Shown: positions 45,698 through 54,209 of the stretch, one piece after another | Numbering within the stretch: position 1 is the first letter of the stretch | Layout of the letters: the number at the start of each line of letters is the position of its first letter | Assembly (NCBI RefSeq): GCF_900168065.1 | Contig: NZ_FUZZ01000001.1 | Coordinates: forward strand, 682,001 to 746,000 | Origin: Chitinophaga ginsengisegetis | Lineage (GTDB): Bacteria > Bacteroidota > Bacteroidia > Chitinophagales > Chitinophagaceae | Length of the DNA: 64,000 nucleotides | Reading direction: 5' to 3' | Notes under the pieces: model-generated | What the model was told of the DNA's origin: nothing | Seen by the model: only the letters and a program-made list of their open reading frames with translations | The model's database searches: none | Translations under genes and position numbers: made by a program

Positions 45698-46360
45698 TTA
45701 TTCTTTAACAATTTTGAGGTCTTTAAAGTATCCCTCTGTGCCCACATCCACCCATAAACCAATACCACCCGATGCATCAGGTCCATGTTTCAGGTCGCTG
45801 ACAATGAGAGATGGTTGTTTGTTTCCATTCAGAAAAAGCTTCGCCTGGTTTTCTTTTACCACTATTTTCATGGTGATCCATTCATTGAGGCCCATGTCGG
45901 CATATGACTCATAAACGCCTGGCGATTCGTTACGAAGGCGGTCATACGTATAATTGGGATAGGAAAAATACTGTATGGCGTGATTCCTCCTTAACTGATC
46001 CTCCGCTCGTCCGTTAGTGGGCCGTATGTAGATAGCTTCAAACTTATTATTTTCCGGGTTAATTCTAAAGGCAATGCCAATAAAGCCACGCGAAGTCTTC
46101 GAGGCGTCTTTCAAAAGTTTGCTGAGCACTTTTACGGTGATCGTTCCGTTTCTGAAATCGCTGTTTTTCAATTTTGCAAAAGTAGGCTCGTCAGCGTCTT
46201 TTACAGAAGAGTCTTTGATAACCTTTACGCCGTTTTTTTCAATTGACATTTGTACACTTACGGCCTCCAATGTGTTTACATTCAATGTTGCCGTCTGTCC
46301 GCGGGCGTTCCCGGACATAAGTAGTATACCACTTGCAAGTAATGAGAAGATGTATTTCAT
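45698..46360 (-). CDS. Exported concanavalin-like (LamG/DUF1080-type) protein
   Basis: A 220-residue secreted protein with a signal peptide ending near GNARGQ. The mature part is a beta-jellyroll resembling DUF1080/3-keto-disaccharide hydrolase or LamG lectin-like domains: FRNGTITVKVLSK, SRGFIGIAFRINPENNKF, NEWITMKIVVKENQAKLFLN and GGIGLWVDVGTEGYFKDLKI. These domains bind glycans or act as glycoside-modifying enzymes; catalytic identity cannot be assigned. It is convergent with the LytTR gene and has no clear operon partner. Confidence 0.75.
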   Translation of the reverse strand: MKYIFSLLASGILLMSGNARGQTATLNVNTLEAVSVQMSIEKNGVKVIKDSSVKDADEPTFAKLKNSDFRNGTITVKVLSKLLKDASKTSRGFIGIAFRINPENNKFEAIYIRPTNGRAEDQLRRNHAIQYFSYPNYTYDRLRNESPGVYESYADMGLNEWITMKIVVKENQAKLFLNGNKQPSLIVSDLKHGPDASGGIGLWVDVGTEGYFKDLKIVKE

Positions 46361-46590
46361 TTCGTTAGTATTAATTTAGAAATCACCGGAGGGCTTCCCG
46401 GAAAAACAGGCAATCAGATCCCAATATACCATAACAGATGCAAACATCTTTACTTTCCATAATCATTACTGTCAACTTGTATACTTTATTGCAGAGCCCC
46501 TTTTCCAATGTAGAAGAAGTTTATTATTAACGTATTATTATCATTGCCCTCATGATAAAAATATGCGGAGATAATTTCTAATTTCATTCC

Positions 46591-46992
46591 ATGGAAAACA
46601 TTGCTTTGTTAAAACAGCTAACCGATAAAACAGCCGGCATTTTATACTTTAGTGAGTCAGAGTATCCGCTAACCATTGAGCAGTGGGGCGTTTTACCACC
46701 TGCTGAAGTGCATGGTAAAATAGCGGCATTGCACCATGTTTCACCGGATGCTCTGAAGTCCGTGGAAGAAGAAGCATTTTTTAGCCATATCACCACTGCC
46801 GCTGATCCAAATGACGCACCGATTGTTGCCAACGCACAAAAGTTTAAAGCACTCCGGCAATTCCTCCGGGAAAACCTTACGAATATCCAGATAACCCGTG
46901 TAGAAGCAGGAGCCAGTATTCCTGTTTACATCACCGGACACCAGGCAGACGGCACCTGCATAGCATTGACTACAACAGCGATAGAATCCTAA
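46591..46992 (+). CDS. NuiA-type nuclease inhibitor
   Basis: A 133-residue cytosolic protein resembling the nuclease A inhibitor family (PF07924): LLKQLTDKTAGILYFSESEYP, FFSHITTAADPNDA, and FKALRQFLRENLTNIQIT with a C-terminal GHQADGTCIALTT. NuiA of Anabaena binds and blocks the non-specific nuclease NucA. Here the next gene, 30 bp downstream on the same strand, encodes a nuclease of the NucA/EndoG family, so this is a matched inhibitor-enzyme pair. The inhibitor lacks a signal peptide, consistent with guarding the cytoplasm against unexported enzyme. Confidence 0.85.
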   Translation: MENIALLKQLTDKTAGILYFSESEYPLTIEQWGVLPPAEVHGKIAALHHVSPDALKSVEEEAFFSHITTAADPNDAPIVANAQKFKALRQFLRENLTNIQITRVEAGASIPVYITGHQADGTCIALTTTAIES

Positions 46993-47022
46993 GCAATCCG
47001 ATAATCCATAAAAACCTGCATT

Positions 47023-48384
47023 ATGAAACCCTTCATCAGGCATATCCTTGTTATATGCTTTGGCGGTGTATTGTTCACTTCCTGTAAAAAGGAAGCAACT
47101 ATCCAACCCCAGGAAACTCTTCCTTCACAACGTAAGGCGACCACAGAACTGACTACCCTGCTGACAGAAAATTTCGAATCCGGCAGTAAAACGGCGTATG
47201 CAAGTGGTACGGTAACCTTGTCCAGCGGCTCCTGGACACTGGACGACGCCCTGATTGGCACGCTGTCGGCCGATCTGAAAAATGGTACCAAATCAGTACG
47301 TATCAGGAACACCGGTACATTAACGACCAACTTTAATATCGCCGGCGGAGCAGGTACCGTTACCGTTACGGTTCATCACGGCAGCTATGGGTCGGATGGT
47401 AGCAGCGACTGGCAGTTATGGACTTCCGGTGATAATGGCGGAAGCTGGCAACAGCAGGGCAGCAACGTTACTACTTCCGGTAACCTGCAGGCAGCTACTT
47501 TTACTTTTACCGCTGGCGCCAGTCTGCGGATCAGCATCCGGAAAGTTTCCGGTGGCTCAAACAGGATTAACATCGATGATATTTCCATTACGACCGGCGA
47601 TGGCGGCAGCAGTCCGCCTCCTGCAGCGGGTGACAACGACAATATGTTACTGGGCAACCCAAGCAACGCGCTGGCAGATATCTCTTCAGAAAATAATTAC
47701 CTGATGGTAAAAACTTACTATGCGCTATCATATAGCCGTAGCCGTGGTACCCCCAATTGGGTAAGCTGGCACATACAATCATCCGATCTGGGTTCTGTTT
47801 CCCGCAGCGATGATTTCAGGGCAGACAACACGTTGCCCGCCGGATGGTACCAGGTACAGAACAGCAGCTACAGCGGCTCAGGATTTGACCGTGGCCACAA
47901 CTGCCCTTCCGGTGACAGGACATCCACCACCGAAGCCAACTCCGCGACCTTCCTCATGACGAATATGATGCCGCAGGCGCCTAATAACAACCAGCAGACA
48001 TGGGCCAACCTGGAAAACTATACCCGCAGCCTTGTTAACGCCGGCAATGAGGTATACGTGATCGATGGTAATTATGGCCAGGGCGGCACCGGCTCCCTGG
48101 GCGGTGTTACCAATACCATCAACAACGGGAATGTAACAGTTCCGGCCAATATCTGGAAGGTTGTAGTGGTACTGCCTGCAGGCAACAATGACCTGAGCAG
48201 GATTAACGGATCAACCCGGGTGATTGCCGTGAATACACCCAACACCAACAGTATTAACTCCGACTGGACCCAATACAGGACAACTGTACGTGATATTGAA
48301 AATGCCACTGGTTACAACCTCTTATCAAGTCTGCGCGTAAGCTTACAGGATAGCCTGGAAACGAAGATCGATAACCAGCAATAA
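47023..48384 (+). CDS. Surface DNA/RNA non-specific endonuclease lipoprotein (NucA/EndoG family)
   Basis: A 453-residue lipoprotein (lipobox VLFTSC, Cys21). The N-terminal 40-190 region is a beta-sandwich adhesion- or CBM-like module (ENFESGSKTAYASGTVTL; WQLWTSGDNGGSW), linked by a Pro-rich stretch to the nuclease domain (about 210-440). The catalytic motif is FDRGHNCPSGDR with H292 as general base, and the metal-binding Asn lies in QQTWANLENYTR. The enzyme should cut DNA and RNA outside the cell for nutrition or defence. It follows its predicted inhibitor in an operon. The extra N-terminal module is not in NucA. Confidence 0.92.
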   Translation: MKPFIRHILVICFGGVLFTSCKKEATIQPQETLPSQRKATTELTTLLTENFESGSKTAYASGTVTLSSGSWTLDDALIGTLSADLKNGTKSVRIRNTGTLTTNFNIAGGAGTVTVTVHHGSYGSDGSSDWQLWTSGDNGGSWQQQGSNVTTSGNLQAATFTFTAGASLRISIRKVSGGSNRINIDDISITTGDGGSSPPPAAGDNDNMLLGNPSNALADISSENNYLMVKTYYALSYSRSRGTPNWVSWHIQSSDLGSVSRSDDFRADNTLPAGWYQVQNSSYSGSGFDRGHNCPSGDRTSTTEANSATFLMTNMMPQAPNNNQQTWANLENYTRSLVNAGNEVYVIDGNYGQGGTGSLGGVTNTINNGNVTVPANIWKVVVVLPAGNNDLSRINGSTRVIAVNTPNTNSINSDWTQYRTTVRDIENATGYNLLSSLRVSLQDSLETKIDNQQ

Positions 48385-48399
48385 AAATATTAGCCATCC

Positions 48400-48453
48400 A
48401 TATCAATTACTCATAAACCAGCCTGGCCTGGAAGGTTTATGGGTAATTGATAT
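48400..48453. terminator. Hairpin between convergent nuclease and lipocalin-like genes
   Basis: A 20-bp arm (48400-48419) pairs with 48434-48453 with a single T/G wobble and a 14-nt loop. It has no long T-run, but its place between two convergent genes suggests a bidirectional terminator. Confidence 0.65.
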
Positions 48454-48486
48454 TCTCTGGTAGTAAAACTGCTTATCAGGTCACTG

Positions 48487-48927
48487 CTATTGCTTTACCA
48501 TTGTAAATGTCAGTTTATCGCCCGCCACAATTGAATTTTCCGTATAATAAACCAGTGTTTTACAATCAAAACCGGCCACCGTACCATTTAAAGTACCATC
48601 GCTGGTTAGTGTATTCCCCTTCACCTGCCAGGCGCCGTGTTTACTTTCTGCCGGGGTGCAAACGGTGCCTGCGTCGTTGTATTCGTACGTACCATCGCTT
48701 TTTAAAGTGATAATATCGTCTTTTTCGCAGGCGTCCATAGACGCCAGGTAGTCTACAGGCGCCGCAGCCGCACTTGCCTGGTACTTCAAAGCCGTCAGTT
48801 TGTAGGTTCCCGATAACCCCGTCATACTTATACTGCACTCAGGTGCGTTACTTTCTTCTTTCTGACAGGAAAGGATACAGCTTGTGGCGATGGCCACTAA
48901 AACCCATTTCATAGTAATTATTTTCAT
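48487..48927 (-). CDS. Lipocalin-like lipoprotein
   Basis: A 146-residue lipoprotein (lipobox CILSC) with a small lipocalin-like beta-barrel: LSGTYKLTALKYQ, CEKDDIITLKSDGTYEYND, HGAWQVKGNTLTSDG, then GDKLTFTMVKQ. This order is typical of the lipocalin-like domains common in Bacteroidota. Cysteines in SMDACEKDD and GTVCTP may form a disulphide. The ATG used gives MKIITMKWVL; the inner ATG (MKWVLVA) is equally possible. No functional partner nearby. Confidence 0.78.
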   Translation of the reverse strand: MKIITMKWVLVAIATSCILSCQKEESNAPECSISMTGLSGTYKLTALKYQASAAAAPVDYLASMDACEKDDIITLKSDGTYEYNDAGTVCTPAESKHGAWQVKGNTLTSDGTLNGTVAGFDCKTLVYYTENSIVAGDKLTFTMVKQ

Positions 48928-49071
48928 TTATTTTGTTTATTGATAGTACCTCTTTCCCCCTGCCGATGGTTGGCTAAAGCGAAAAAAATATTTTTTTTGA
49001 CGGCTACCCAACCTTTGCGGCAAAAAAGAGGGTACTGTTAATGGAATTATCCCGGATGTTAAAAGAAACAA

Positions 49072-49893
49072 ATGAAAAACACTATATTAATAATAGCTGC
49101 GGCCTGTTTAACCGGTTGTACTTCCATCAGGCTGACTATCCCGGACGCCTTCAGACAACAGGCTACCATGCAGCATGTGAACGGCGCAAGAGGGAATAAA
49201 ATGTCGTTCGATCATTTTATGACTTCCAGAATAAAAAGAGGCATTCATTTAAGTTATCCCGGGTGGGGCGGACGAGGTTTCTTCCTGGAAAATCTATTAT
49301 GGAATAAAATTGGTATCCAGAAAAGCGAAAGTGTAACAAAGGAAAAGGCAAAATTCAGTTATACCTTGTCCGATGGGAACCATAGCGTAGAAGTATATGC
49401 AGATGAAAAAGAAGTAACAAAAAAGCTCGAATATGAAGTTATTAATGGCCAGGGGCCCTTCAGCGGTTTCGAGCAACTCCAGCAGTATAAATATGTATTT
49501 TCAGCGCTCATCGGCGTTGATACCACACAGGAGAGTAAAAACTGGGAATTACTGATGACAAACATCTATGACAGGAAAGCAGAAAATGATAAAAACCCGT
49601 TTACTTATATCAGGCAGGAAGATAATGGACTGGCCACAAACGGTATTGATACTATTTTCATCAAACCATTGAGCATCAAAAATACGGCCCTCCCCGATGG
49701 CAAAACCGGCAAGCTGCCGTTTAAACTGCTGTCAGGTTATGAACTAAGTACCAGCGACGGCGTGGTAGCCATTATTGATATGATCGACCGCAATATCTGG
49801 TTTTACAATGAGCTGGATGCTACCGGGAAATTAAATATCAGTGCCATTGCAACCGCTATTCTGGCAAGGAAAGTACACGATGCAAAGTGGTAA
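49072..49893 (+). CDS. Hypothetical lipoprotein, 273 aa
   Basis: A lipoprotein with lipobox CLTGC (MKNTILIIAAACLTGCTS). No family recognised. The mature part has HVNGARGNKMSFDHFMTS, an aromatic/glycine patch YPGWGGRGFFLENLLWNK, a beta-rich centre and a C-terminal SGYELSTSDGVVAIIDMIDR. It is followed by an ECF sigma/anti-sigma pair on the same strand, so it may belong to that group. The coding call is supported by a clean signal peptide and the full-length frame. Confidence 0.62.
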   Translation: MKNTILIIAAACLTGCTSIRLTIPDAFRQQATMQHVNGARGNKMSFDHFMTSRIKRGIHLSYPGWGGRGFFLENLLWNKIGIQKSESVTKEKAKFSYTLSDGNHSVEVYADEKEVTKKLEYEVINGQGPFSGFEQLQQYKYVFSALIGVDTTQESKNWELLMTNIYDRKAENDKNPFTYIRQEDNGLATNGIDTIFIKPLSIKNTALPDGKTGKLPFKLLSGYELSTSDGVVAIIDMIDRNIWFYNELDATGKLNISAIATAILARKVHDAKW

Positions 49894-49922
49894 CCCGTTG
49901 GTGAACCTGATAATATAATCCG

Positions 49923-50456
49923 CTGGAACAGGAATTAAACAATATCATCATTGAGTGCCGCAATGGAACAAGAAAGGCACAAGAGCAACTATACCGGCTG
50001 CTTTATGGATTTGCCATGACCATTGCCATGCGTTACGCCATAGATGAACATGAGGCCGCCGACATCCTGGGACACGCATTTGTAAAAATGTTCCGGAGCA
50101 TACAAACTTTTGACGCTACGAAAGGAAATTTTCACGGTTGGTTGAAAAAGATCATCATCAATGAATCATTAGATCATATAAAACAAAGGAGCCGTTTCAC
50201 CAGCCTGCAACTGGATGCTGCAGAAGAGCCAATTATTAATAATGATATCATTGAGAAAACGGATGCAGCCGCCATACTGCAGCTGGTAAAACAGTTGCCG
50301 CCAGCTACCCACGCCGTGTTTGTCTTATATGCTATCGATGGCTACACCCATAAAGAAATCGCCGGGCAACTAAATATCAGCGAAGGTACCAGCAAATGGC
50401 ATTTAAGTGAAGCAAGGAAAATTCTTCAACAGAAACTAGCAGCAATCAGAACTTAG
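49923..50456 (+). CDS. ECF sigma factor with no ordinary start codon at its N-terminus
   Basis: A sigma-70 region 2/region 4 protein. The first ATG in frame is 50016, but the frame upstream to the TAA at 49911 translates as a natural sigma N-terminus (LEQELNNIIIECRNGTRK, then AQEQLYRLLYGFAMTIAMRY), and starting at 50016 would remove helix 1 of region 2. That stretch contains no ATG, GTG or TTG; the CTG at 49923 or an ATT/ATC is the only option. Region 2 continues EAADILGHAFVKMF and region 4 reads LPPATHAVFVLYAIDGYTHK with EIAGQLNISEGTSKWHLSEA. It overlaps the next gene by one base. Confidence 0.8.
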   Translation: MEQELNNIIIECRNGTRKAQEQLYRLLYGFAMTIAMRYAIDEHEAADILGHAFVKMFRSIQTFDATKGNFHGWLKKIIINESLDHIKQRSRFTSLQLDAAEEPIINNDIIEKTDAAAILQLVKQLPPATHAVFVLYAIDGYTHKEIAGQLNISEGTSKWHLSEARKILQQKLAAIRT

Positions 50457-51046
50457 TGAATACAAACACTCCATATGAGCATTTAATAGCAACAAAGCTG
50501 AACCAGGTTCCTGTGCCGGATATGGCAGATAGTATCTGGGCCAGCATTGAAATGCAGCTGGATGCGGTTACTGAAGTACCGGATAAAAAAACTACGCCTA
50601 AATTTAAAGGAAAAGGCTGGTATGGTTTTGCCGGATTAACAGTAGCCGTTACAGCGCTGTGGTGGTATTCCAGCTATACAAATCCTACGCAGAAAATTGT
50701 AACGCCACAAAAGGATTCATCTGTAACGGAAACGCCCTCCCCTGCTAAAAACATCCCCATATGGATTGACTGTCCCGAAAAGAAAATCATACCGGTTATG
50801 CCGGCGCCGGTAAAAACAGATAGTATATCACTGGAAGAAACACCCGGAAACCATACCAACATGGATTCGATGGCGGAGCGGGTATTGCCGCTGATTAAAC
50901 TGGATTCCTCATCTCATAACAACGCCAACCCGTTTGTTGATTCCATATCTATCCCTCCATCCGTAAAAAAAGCCAAAGGCGTAAAAGGTATCAGCAGTGA
51001 TGATTACAAAATATCAGCGGAAAAAGATGATGGCAGGAAATATTAA
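50456..51046 (+). CDS. Predicted membrane-bound anti-sigma factor
   Basis: A 196-residue protein starting at a GTG that shares its first G with the TAG stop of the sigma gene. The N-terminal cytosolic part (YEHLIATKLNQVPVPDMADSIWASIEMQLD) fits an anti-sigma helix bundle, one membrane helix follows (about 52-70, WYGFAGLTVAVTALWWYSSY), and the rest is a low-complexity Pro/Ser/Lys periplasmic tail. The role is inferred from coupling to the sigma gene; it is not a FecR-type protein, and there is no SusC beside it. Confidence 0.7.
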   Translation: MNTNTPYEHLIATKLNQVPVPDMADSIWASIEMQLDAVTEVPDKKTTPKFKGKGWYGFAGLTVAVTALWWYSSYTNPTQKIVTPQKDSSVTETPSPAKNIPIWIDCPEKKIIPVMPAPVKTDSISLEETPGNHTNMDSMAERVLPLIKLDSSSHNNANPFVDSISIPPSVKKAKGVKGISSDDYKISAEKDDGRKY

Positions 51047-51234
51047 AGATGGTACTCACATAAACCTTTCCGGATGTCTGCAACGTCATCAGGGCTGCAA
51101 CTACGACCTCCCTCTATTTCAAGGCTAATGAATATTCAGATGCAGAGAGGTAATTTATTTCAAAAGCAGCCATCCATTCCCTCACAAAGGGTTACTCCGG
51201 GAACTTGAATAAATTACATCAACATCCCTGTAAT

Positions 51235-51270
51235 AAAAAAAGGCAACAGAAGACTCAAGCTCCTATTGCC
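51235..51270 (-). terminator. Intrinsic terminator of the SDR gene
   Basis: On the minus strand GGCAATAG pairs with CTGTTGCC (one wobble, 13-nt loop) and is followed by seven T residues, 22 bp after the stop codon at 51292. Confidence 0.78.
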
Positions 51271-51291
51271 CTTAACCCCTTACCTACTCTA

Positions 51292-52047
51292 CTAACGCGT
51301 CGTATATCCTCCATTGGCAAAAATGGTTTGCCCGGTAATCCACCAGCCATCTGTAACTAAAAACTCAACCAGCGGAGCGATATCTTTGATATCCGTAAGT
51401 CCGCCCAATGCGGAAGCCGCTTTATGATAAGCCACTGCCTCTGTGCTTTCCTGCCCGTAAAAAAACGGGGTATCCATTGGTCCTGGTGCTACAGCCGATA
51501 CCGAAATACCACGAACACCAAACTCTTTGGATGCGGCACGGGTAAAGTCTTCCACCGGTGCTTTCATTCCGGCATAAGTAGAATAGTACCCGGTAAATGC
51601 CGCCAGCAGAGAGGTAACGATGGTACATATCTTACCATTACCATTCAATTTTTTCCCGGCTTCCTGAATAAAGAAATATGCTACTTTGGAGTTAATGTCC
51701 GACATACTGTCGTACTCCGCTTCGGTGGTGTCTACATACGGCTTCTTCAAAACCTTACCAACGGTGTTGATGGCAATGTCTATTCCGCCAAATTTATCAA
51801 TGGCTTCATCAAAGAATTTAGCAATGTTTTTAACATCAGTGAGGTCAGCCTGAAACAGGAATGCTTCAGCTCCTAAAGCTTCTACATCAGCCAGTGTTTT
51901 TTCTGCATCAGCTTTGGTACTCCCGCTGTTGTAGTGGATTGCCAGTTTTGCTCCTTTCGCTGCAAAATTACGGCTTAATAGTCCTCCCAGGTTTTTCGCT
52001 CCACCCGCGATCAAAACCACTTTTCCATTTAAATCGTTTCTTGCCAT
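51292..52047 (-). CDS. SDR-family NAD(P)-dependent oxidoreductase
   Basis: A 251-residue classical short-chain dehydrogenase. The cofactor loop is VVLIAGGAKNLGGLLSRNF (variant of TGxxxGIG), the catalytic tetrad includes S146, Y158 and K162 in YSTYAGMKAP, and GPMDTPFF follows as usual. The NNAG motif reads INTVG, an atypical variant. The nearby IHYNSGS hints at NADP(H). It resembles 3-oxoacyl reductases and sugar/steroid-type SDRs; the substrate is unknown. The short AraC gene lies 70 bp upstream on the same strand and probably controls it. Confidence 0.92.
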   Translation of the reverse strand: MARNDLNGKVVLIAGGAKNLGGLLSRNFAAKGAKLAIHYNSGSTKADAEKTLADVEALGAEAFLFQADLTDVKNIAKFFDEAIDKFGGIDIAINTVGKVLKKPYVDTTEAEYDSMSDINSKVAYFFIQEAGKKLNGNGKICTIVTSLLAAFTGYYSTYAGMKAPVEDFTRAASKEFGVRGISVSAVAPGPMDTPFFYGQESTEAVAYHKAASALGGLTDIKDIAPLVEFLVTDGWWITGQTIFANGGYTTR

Positions 52048-52117
52048 ATTAATTGTTTTAATTACGGCAAAGGTCTGTATGCTAAATAGGTTTATCGTGG
52101 TGAACTTTTCGGAAGTT

Positions 52118-52504
52118 TCAACCTGGCAGATTATTTTTCCGCCATTGATCCGGTGTCAACCGTACATATTTTTTGAAGAATTTTGAGAAATTGGAAGGAT
52201 CGTAAGTCAGGGTCATAGCAATATGTGCAATAGAAGCGTCTGTTTCCTGCAAAAGTTGTTTGGCCTTTTCTATAATTTTCTGATCATAGAAATGACAGGG
52301 ATGAGCGCCCATTGTTTGCTTGATGGTATCAGTCAGGTGCTTGTGTGAAACACATAATTCAGAAGCGATTTCATTCAGCTCCATCATTTCTGTTACTCTC
52401 CCCTGTACCAGATCATCAATGTGTTTGTCTAAAAACACAAAGTACTGACTGGTTATTTCCTCACTCCTTTTTATCCGCTTATTACCAGTATCAGCCATTA
52501 TCAC
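52118..52504 (-). CDS. Short AraC-family DNA-binding protein without sensor domain
   Basis: A 128-residue protein made almost only of the AraC helix-turn-helix domain (MELNEIASELCVSHKHLTD and SIAHIAMTLTYDPSNFSKFF, ending RLTPDQWRK). Most AraC regulators are 270-300 residues with an N-terminal ligand domain, which is absent here; about 25 charged residues precede the DNA-binding part. It may be a SoxS/MarA-like regulator controlled by abundance. The promoter region at 52512-52538 has an operator-like palindrome. Confidence 0.88.
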   Translation of the reverse strand: MIMADTGNKRIKRSEEITSQYFVFLDKHIDDLVQGRVTEMMELNEIASELCVSHKHLTDTIKQTMGAHPCHFYDQKIIEKAKQLLQETDASIAHIAMTLTYDPSNFSKFFKKYVRLTPDQWRKNNLPG

Positions 52505-52511
52505 TTTTTTA

Positions 52512-52538
52512 CAAATTTAATATCTAAAGATTAGATAT
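52512..52538 (-). promoter_or_regulatory. Promoter with palindromic operator of the short AraC gene
   Basis: Minus strand TAAATTTG (52519-52512) is an exact TAnnTTTG -7 element 7 bp before the ATG. Directly upstream lies ATATCTAA-AGA-TTAGATAT (52520-52538), a perfect 8-bp inverted repeat placed where a bound protein would block RNA polymerase. A TTTG further upstream is at a longer than usual distance. Confidence 0.6.
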
Positions 52539-52572
52539 CCATACCAAACATTTTTTGGGTAATCGCAACTAT

Positions 52573-52584
52573 TAAACTAGTTTA
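52573..52584. promoter_or_regulatory. 12-bp perfect palindrome upstream of the exported protein gene
   Basis: TAAACTAGTTTA, 41 bp before the ATG at 52625, in the divergent gap after the AraC promoter. Could be an operator; no further support. Confidence 0.35.
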
Positions 52585-52624
52585 GGTCAATAGTCCATCG
52601 GCGATACTTAATAGTTTGACAGTT

Positions 52625-54112
52625 ATGAAAAAACATCTGGTTATTTTACTTGGCATACTTTCCTTGTCTTCAGTGGTCGCAGCACAGCAACCCAAAATGG
52701 CTCCCACCCAGTCTCTTTCTATAAAAGACCTGGAAAATGCTTTCTATGCCGGTGAGAAGGTAAAAGAATACCTGGTAAAAAAGGGTTTTAAAACAGACCG
52801 TATCCTGAACAATAATGATTACAACGAAGACACTGTCGTAACCAGCAACGGAAAAGGCGATAAGATCCTCCTGGTTTATTATTACGGTCGTGTCACGATG
52901 TTACTTTTCCAAACTAGTGCTCTATCAACAGCCAAAAAAGTGTTGAGCAGTGCGCCGCCCCGCTACCAGTTGGCCGACAGCGTAGAACTGGCTAAGGGCC
53001 CTGATGCCAAAACATTCTTCCAGAAAAGATATGCTTACCTGGAAAAACGGAATACGCCAACATCTCTTACTCCTCCGCCACCTTATCCGGATGTAAGGTT
53101 TGTTTTTTGTTTTACCAACCCATCTGAAGGAAATGAAAAAAAACAGTACACTATTCATTTCTTGCAAACAAAAACAACAGTAAACGCAGGCGACATAGTG
53201 GAAATGTCGAATCAACAGAACCGGCCGCCGGAGATCAGCTCCTATGAGTATGACCGTTTCCAGATCGATTCACTTAAAGTGGACCGGTATATACATCCCA
53301 CCAAAATCAACCCTATTGCTCCCGGTGTACCCGGCCAGATGAATGAATTCATTCTTCAACATATTTTTAATGATCATTACCTGCCGCTTCAATTCCTGGA
53401 TTACTCCGGGGTGCAATCAATTTTCATAAGCCCCAACAATGAAAAACAACGTTCATTGGAATATCAATTTAATACTGCCGGGCAACTGACGGCTGTTCTG
53501 TTAAAAAGACAGCAACCTTCCTCTGAAAGAGATTGGGAACAATATATTCCTTTCGATGCAGAGGCGTATTCACTGGTTACTATCGATAACAAACCTGCAG
53601 ATTTTGGTTTTGATACCCGGACGCATGCCATAGCATACGAACAAACCATTCCTGTTAAAGCAGGCAATGTTTCCCTGGATTATAACATGGACACTGTTAT
53701 CGCATACAGCCCTAACTGGTTAAGGGTCTATAAAATGCTCAACAAAACCTTTTTCCTGATTGAAGAATACCATCTTTCACCCGAAAGTTACCGGAACAAA
53801 AAATTAAATACGGGACATAAATTTACACTGGAGGAAAAAGACGGAAATGTATATTATTCCTGCTATCAGACTGAAAAAGACCGCGCCATATTTAAGCGCC
53901 GCTATTCCAACACCAAATGGGAGCTGCCCTTAACCATCTTCGATTATGATGCCAATCGCGCGGACTACAGCCGTTTATTTGAAAGTTACCGACAAAAAGA
54001 GCCGGGGCAGATTGTAAAAGAAACCAGGCAAAACGGAACTTATACTTATACCATCGGGCAGTCTCATCTGAAAGAGTTAACGGATTGTAAGGTGATGTAT
54101 AGAGCGTATTAG
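52625..54112 (+). CDS. Hypothetical exported protein, 495 aa
   Basis: A secreted protein with a signal peptide ending SVVAAQQ. The in-frame TTG at 52616 is less likely than the ATG at 52625 (MKKHLVILLGIL). No family recognised. The mature N-terminal domain has KDLENAFYAGEKVKEYLVKK and VTSNGKGDKILLVYYYGR; the centre has a Pro-rich stretch (LTPPPPYPDVRFVF); the C-terminal half is beta-rich with many Tyr and Asp (VSLDYNMDTVIAYSPNW). No catalytic pattern stands out. Divergent from the short AraC gene. Confidence 0.65.
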   Translation: MKKHLVILLGILSLSSVVAAQQPKMAPTQSLSIKDLENAFYAGEKVKEYLVKKGFKTDRILNNNDYNEDTVVTSNGKGDKILLVYYYGRVTMLLFQTSALSTAKKVLSSAPPRYQLADSVELAKGPDAKTFFQKRYAYLEKRNTPTSLTPPPPYPDVRFVFCFTNPSEGNEKKQYTIHFLQTKTTVNAGDIVEMSNQQNRPPEISSYEYDRFQIDSLKVDRYIHPTKINPIAPGVPGQMNEFILQHIFNDHYLPLQFLDYSGVQSIFISPNNEKQRSLEYQFNTAGQLTAVLLKRQQPSSERDWEQYIPFDAEAYSLVTIDNKPADFGFDTRTHAIAYEQTIPVKAGNVSLDYNMDTVIAYSPNWLRVYKMLNKTFFLIEEYHLSPESYRNKKLNTGHKFTLEEKDGNVYYSCYQTEKDRAIFKRRYSNTKWELPLTIFDYDANRADYSRLFESYRQKEPGQIVKETRQNGTYTYTIGQSHLKELTDCKVMYRAY

Positions 54113-54209
54113 GGCAAAAGATCATTTTGGTTATCTTTGCCAACATCTTTTGATAAATGCACCCATGAAAAAAGAATTCGACGCCTTGTAGCACCAATTG
54201 TGTTTACAA

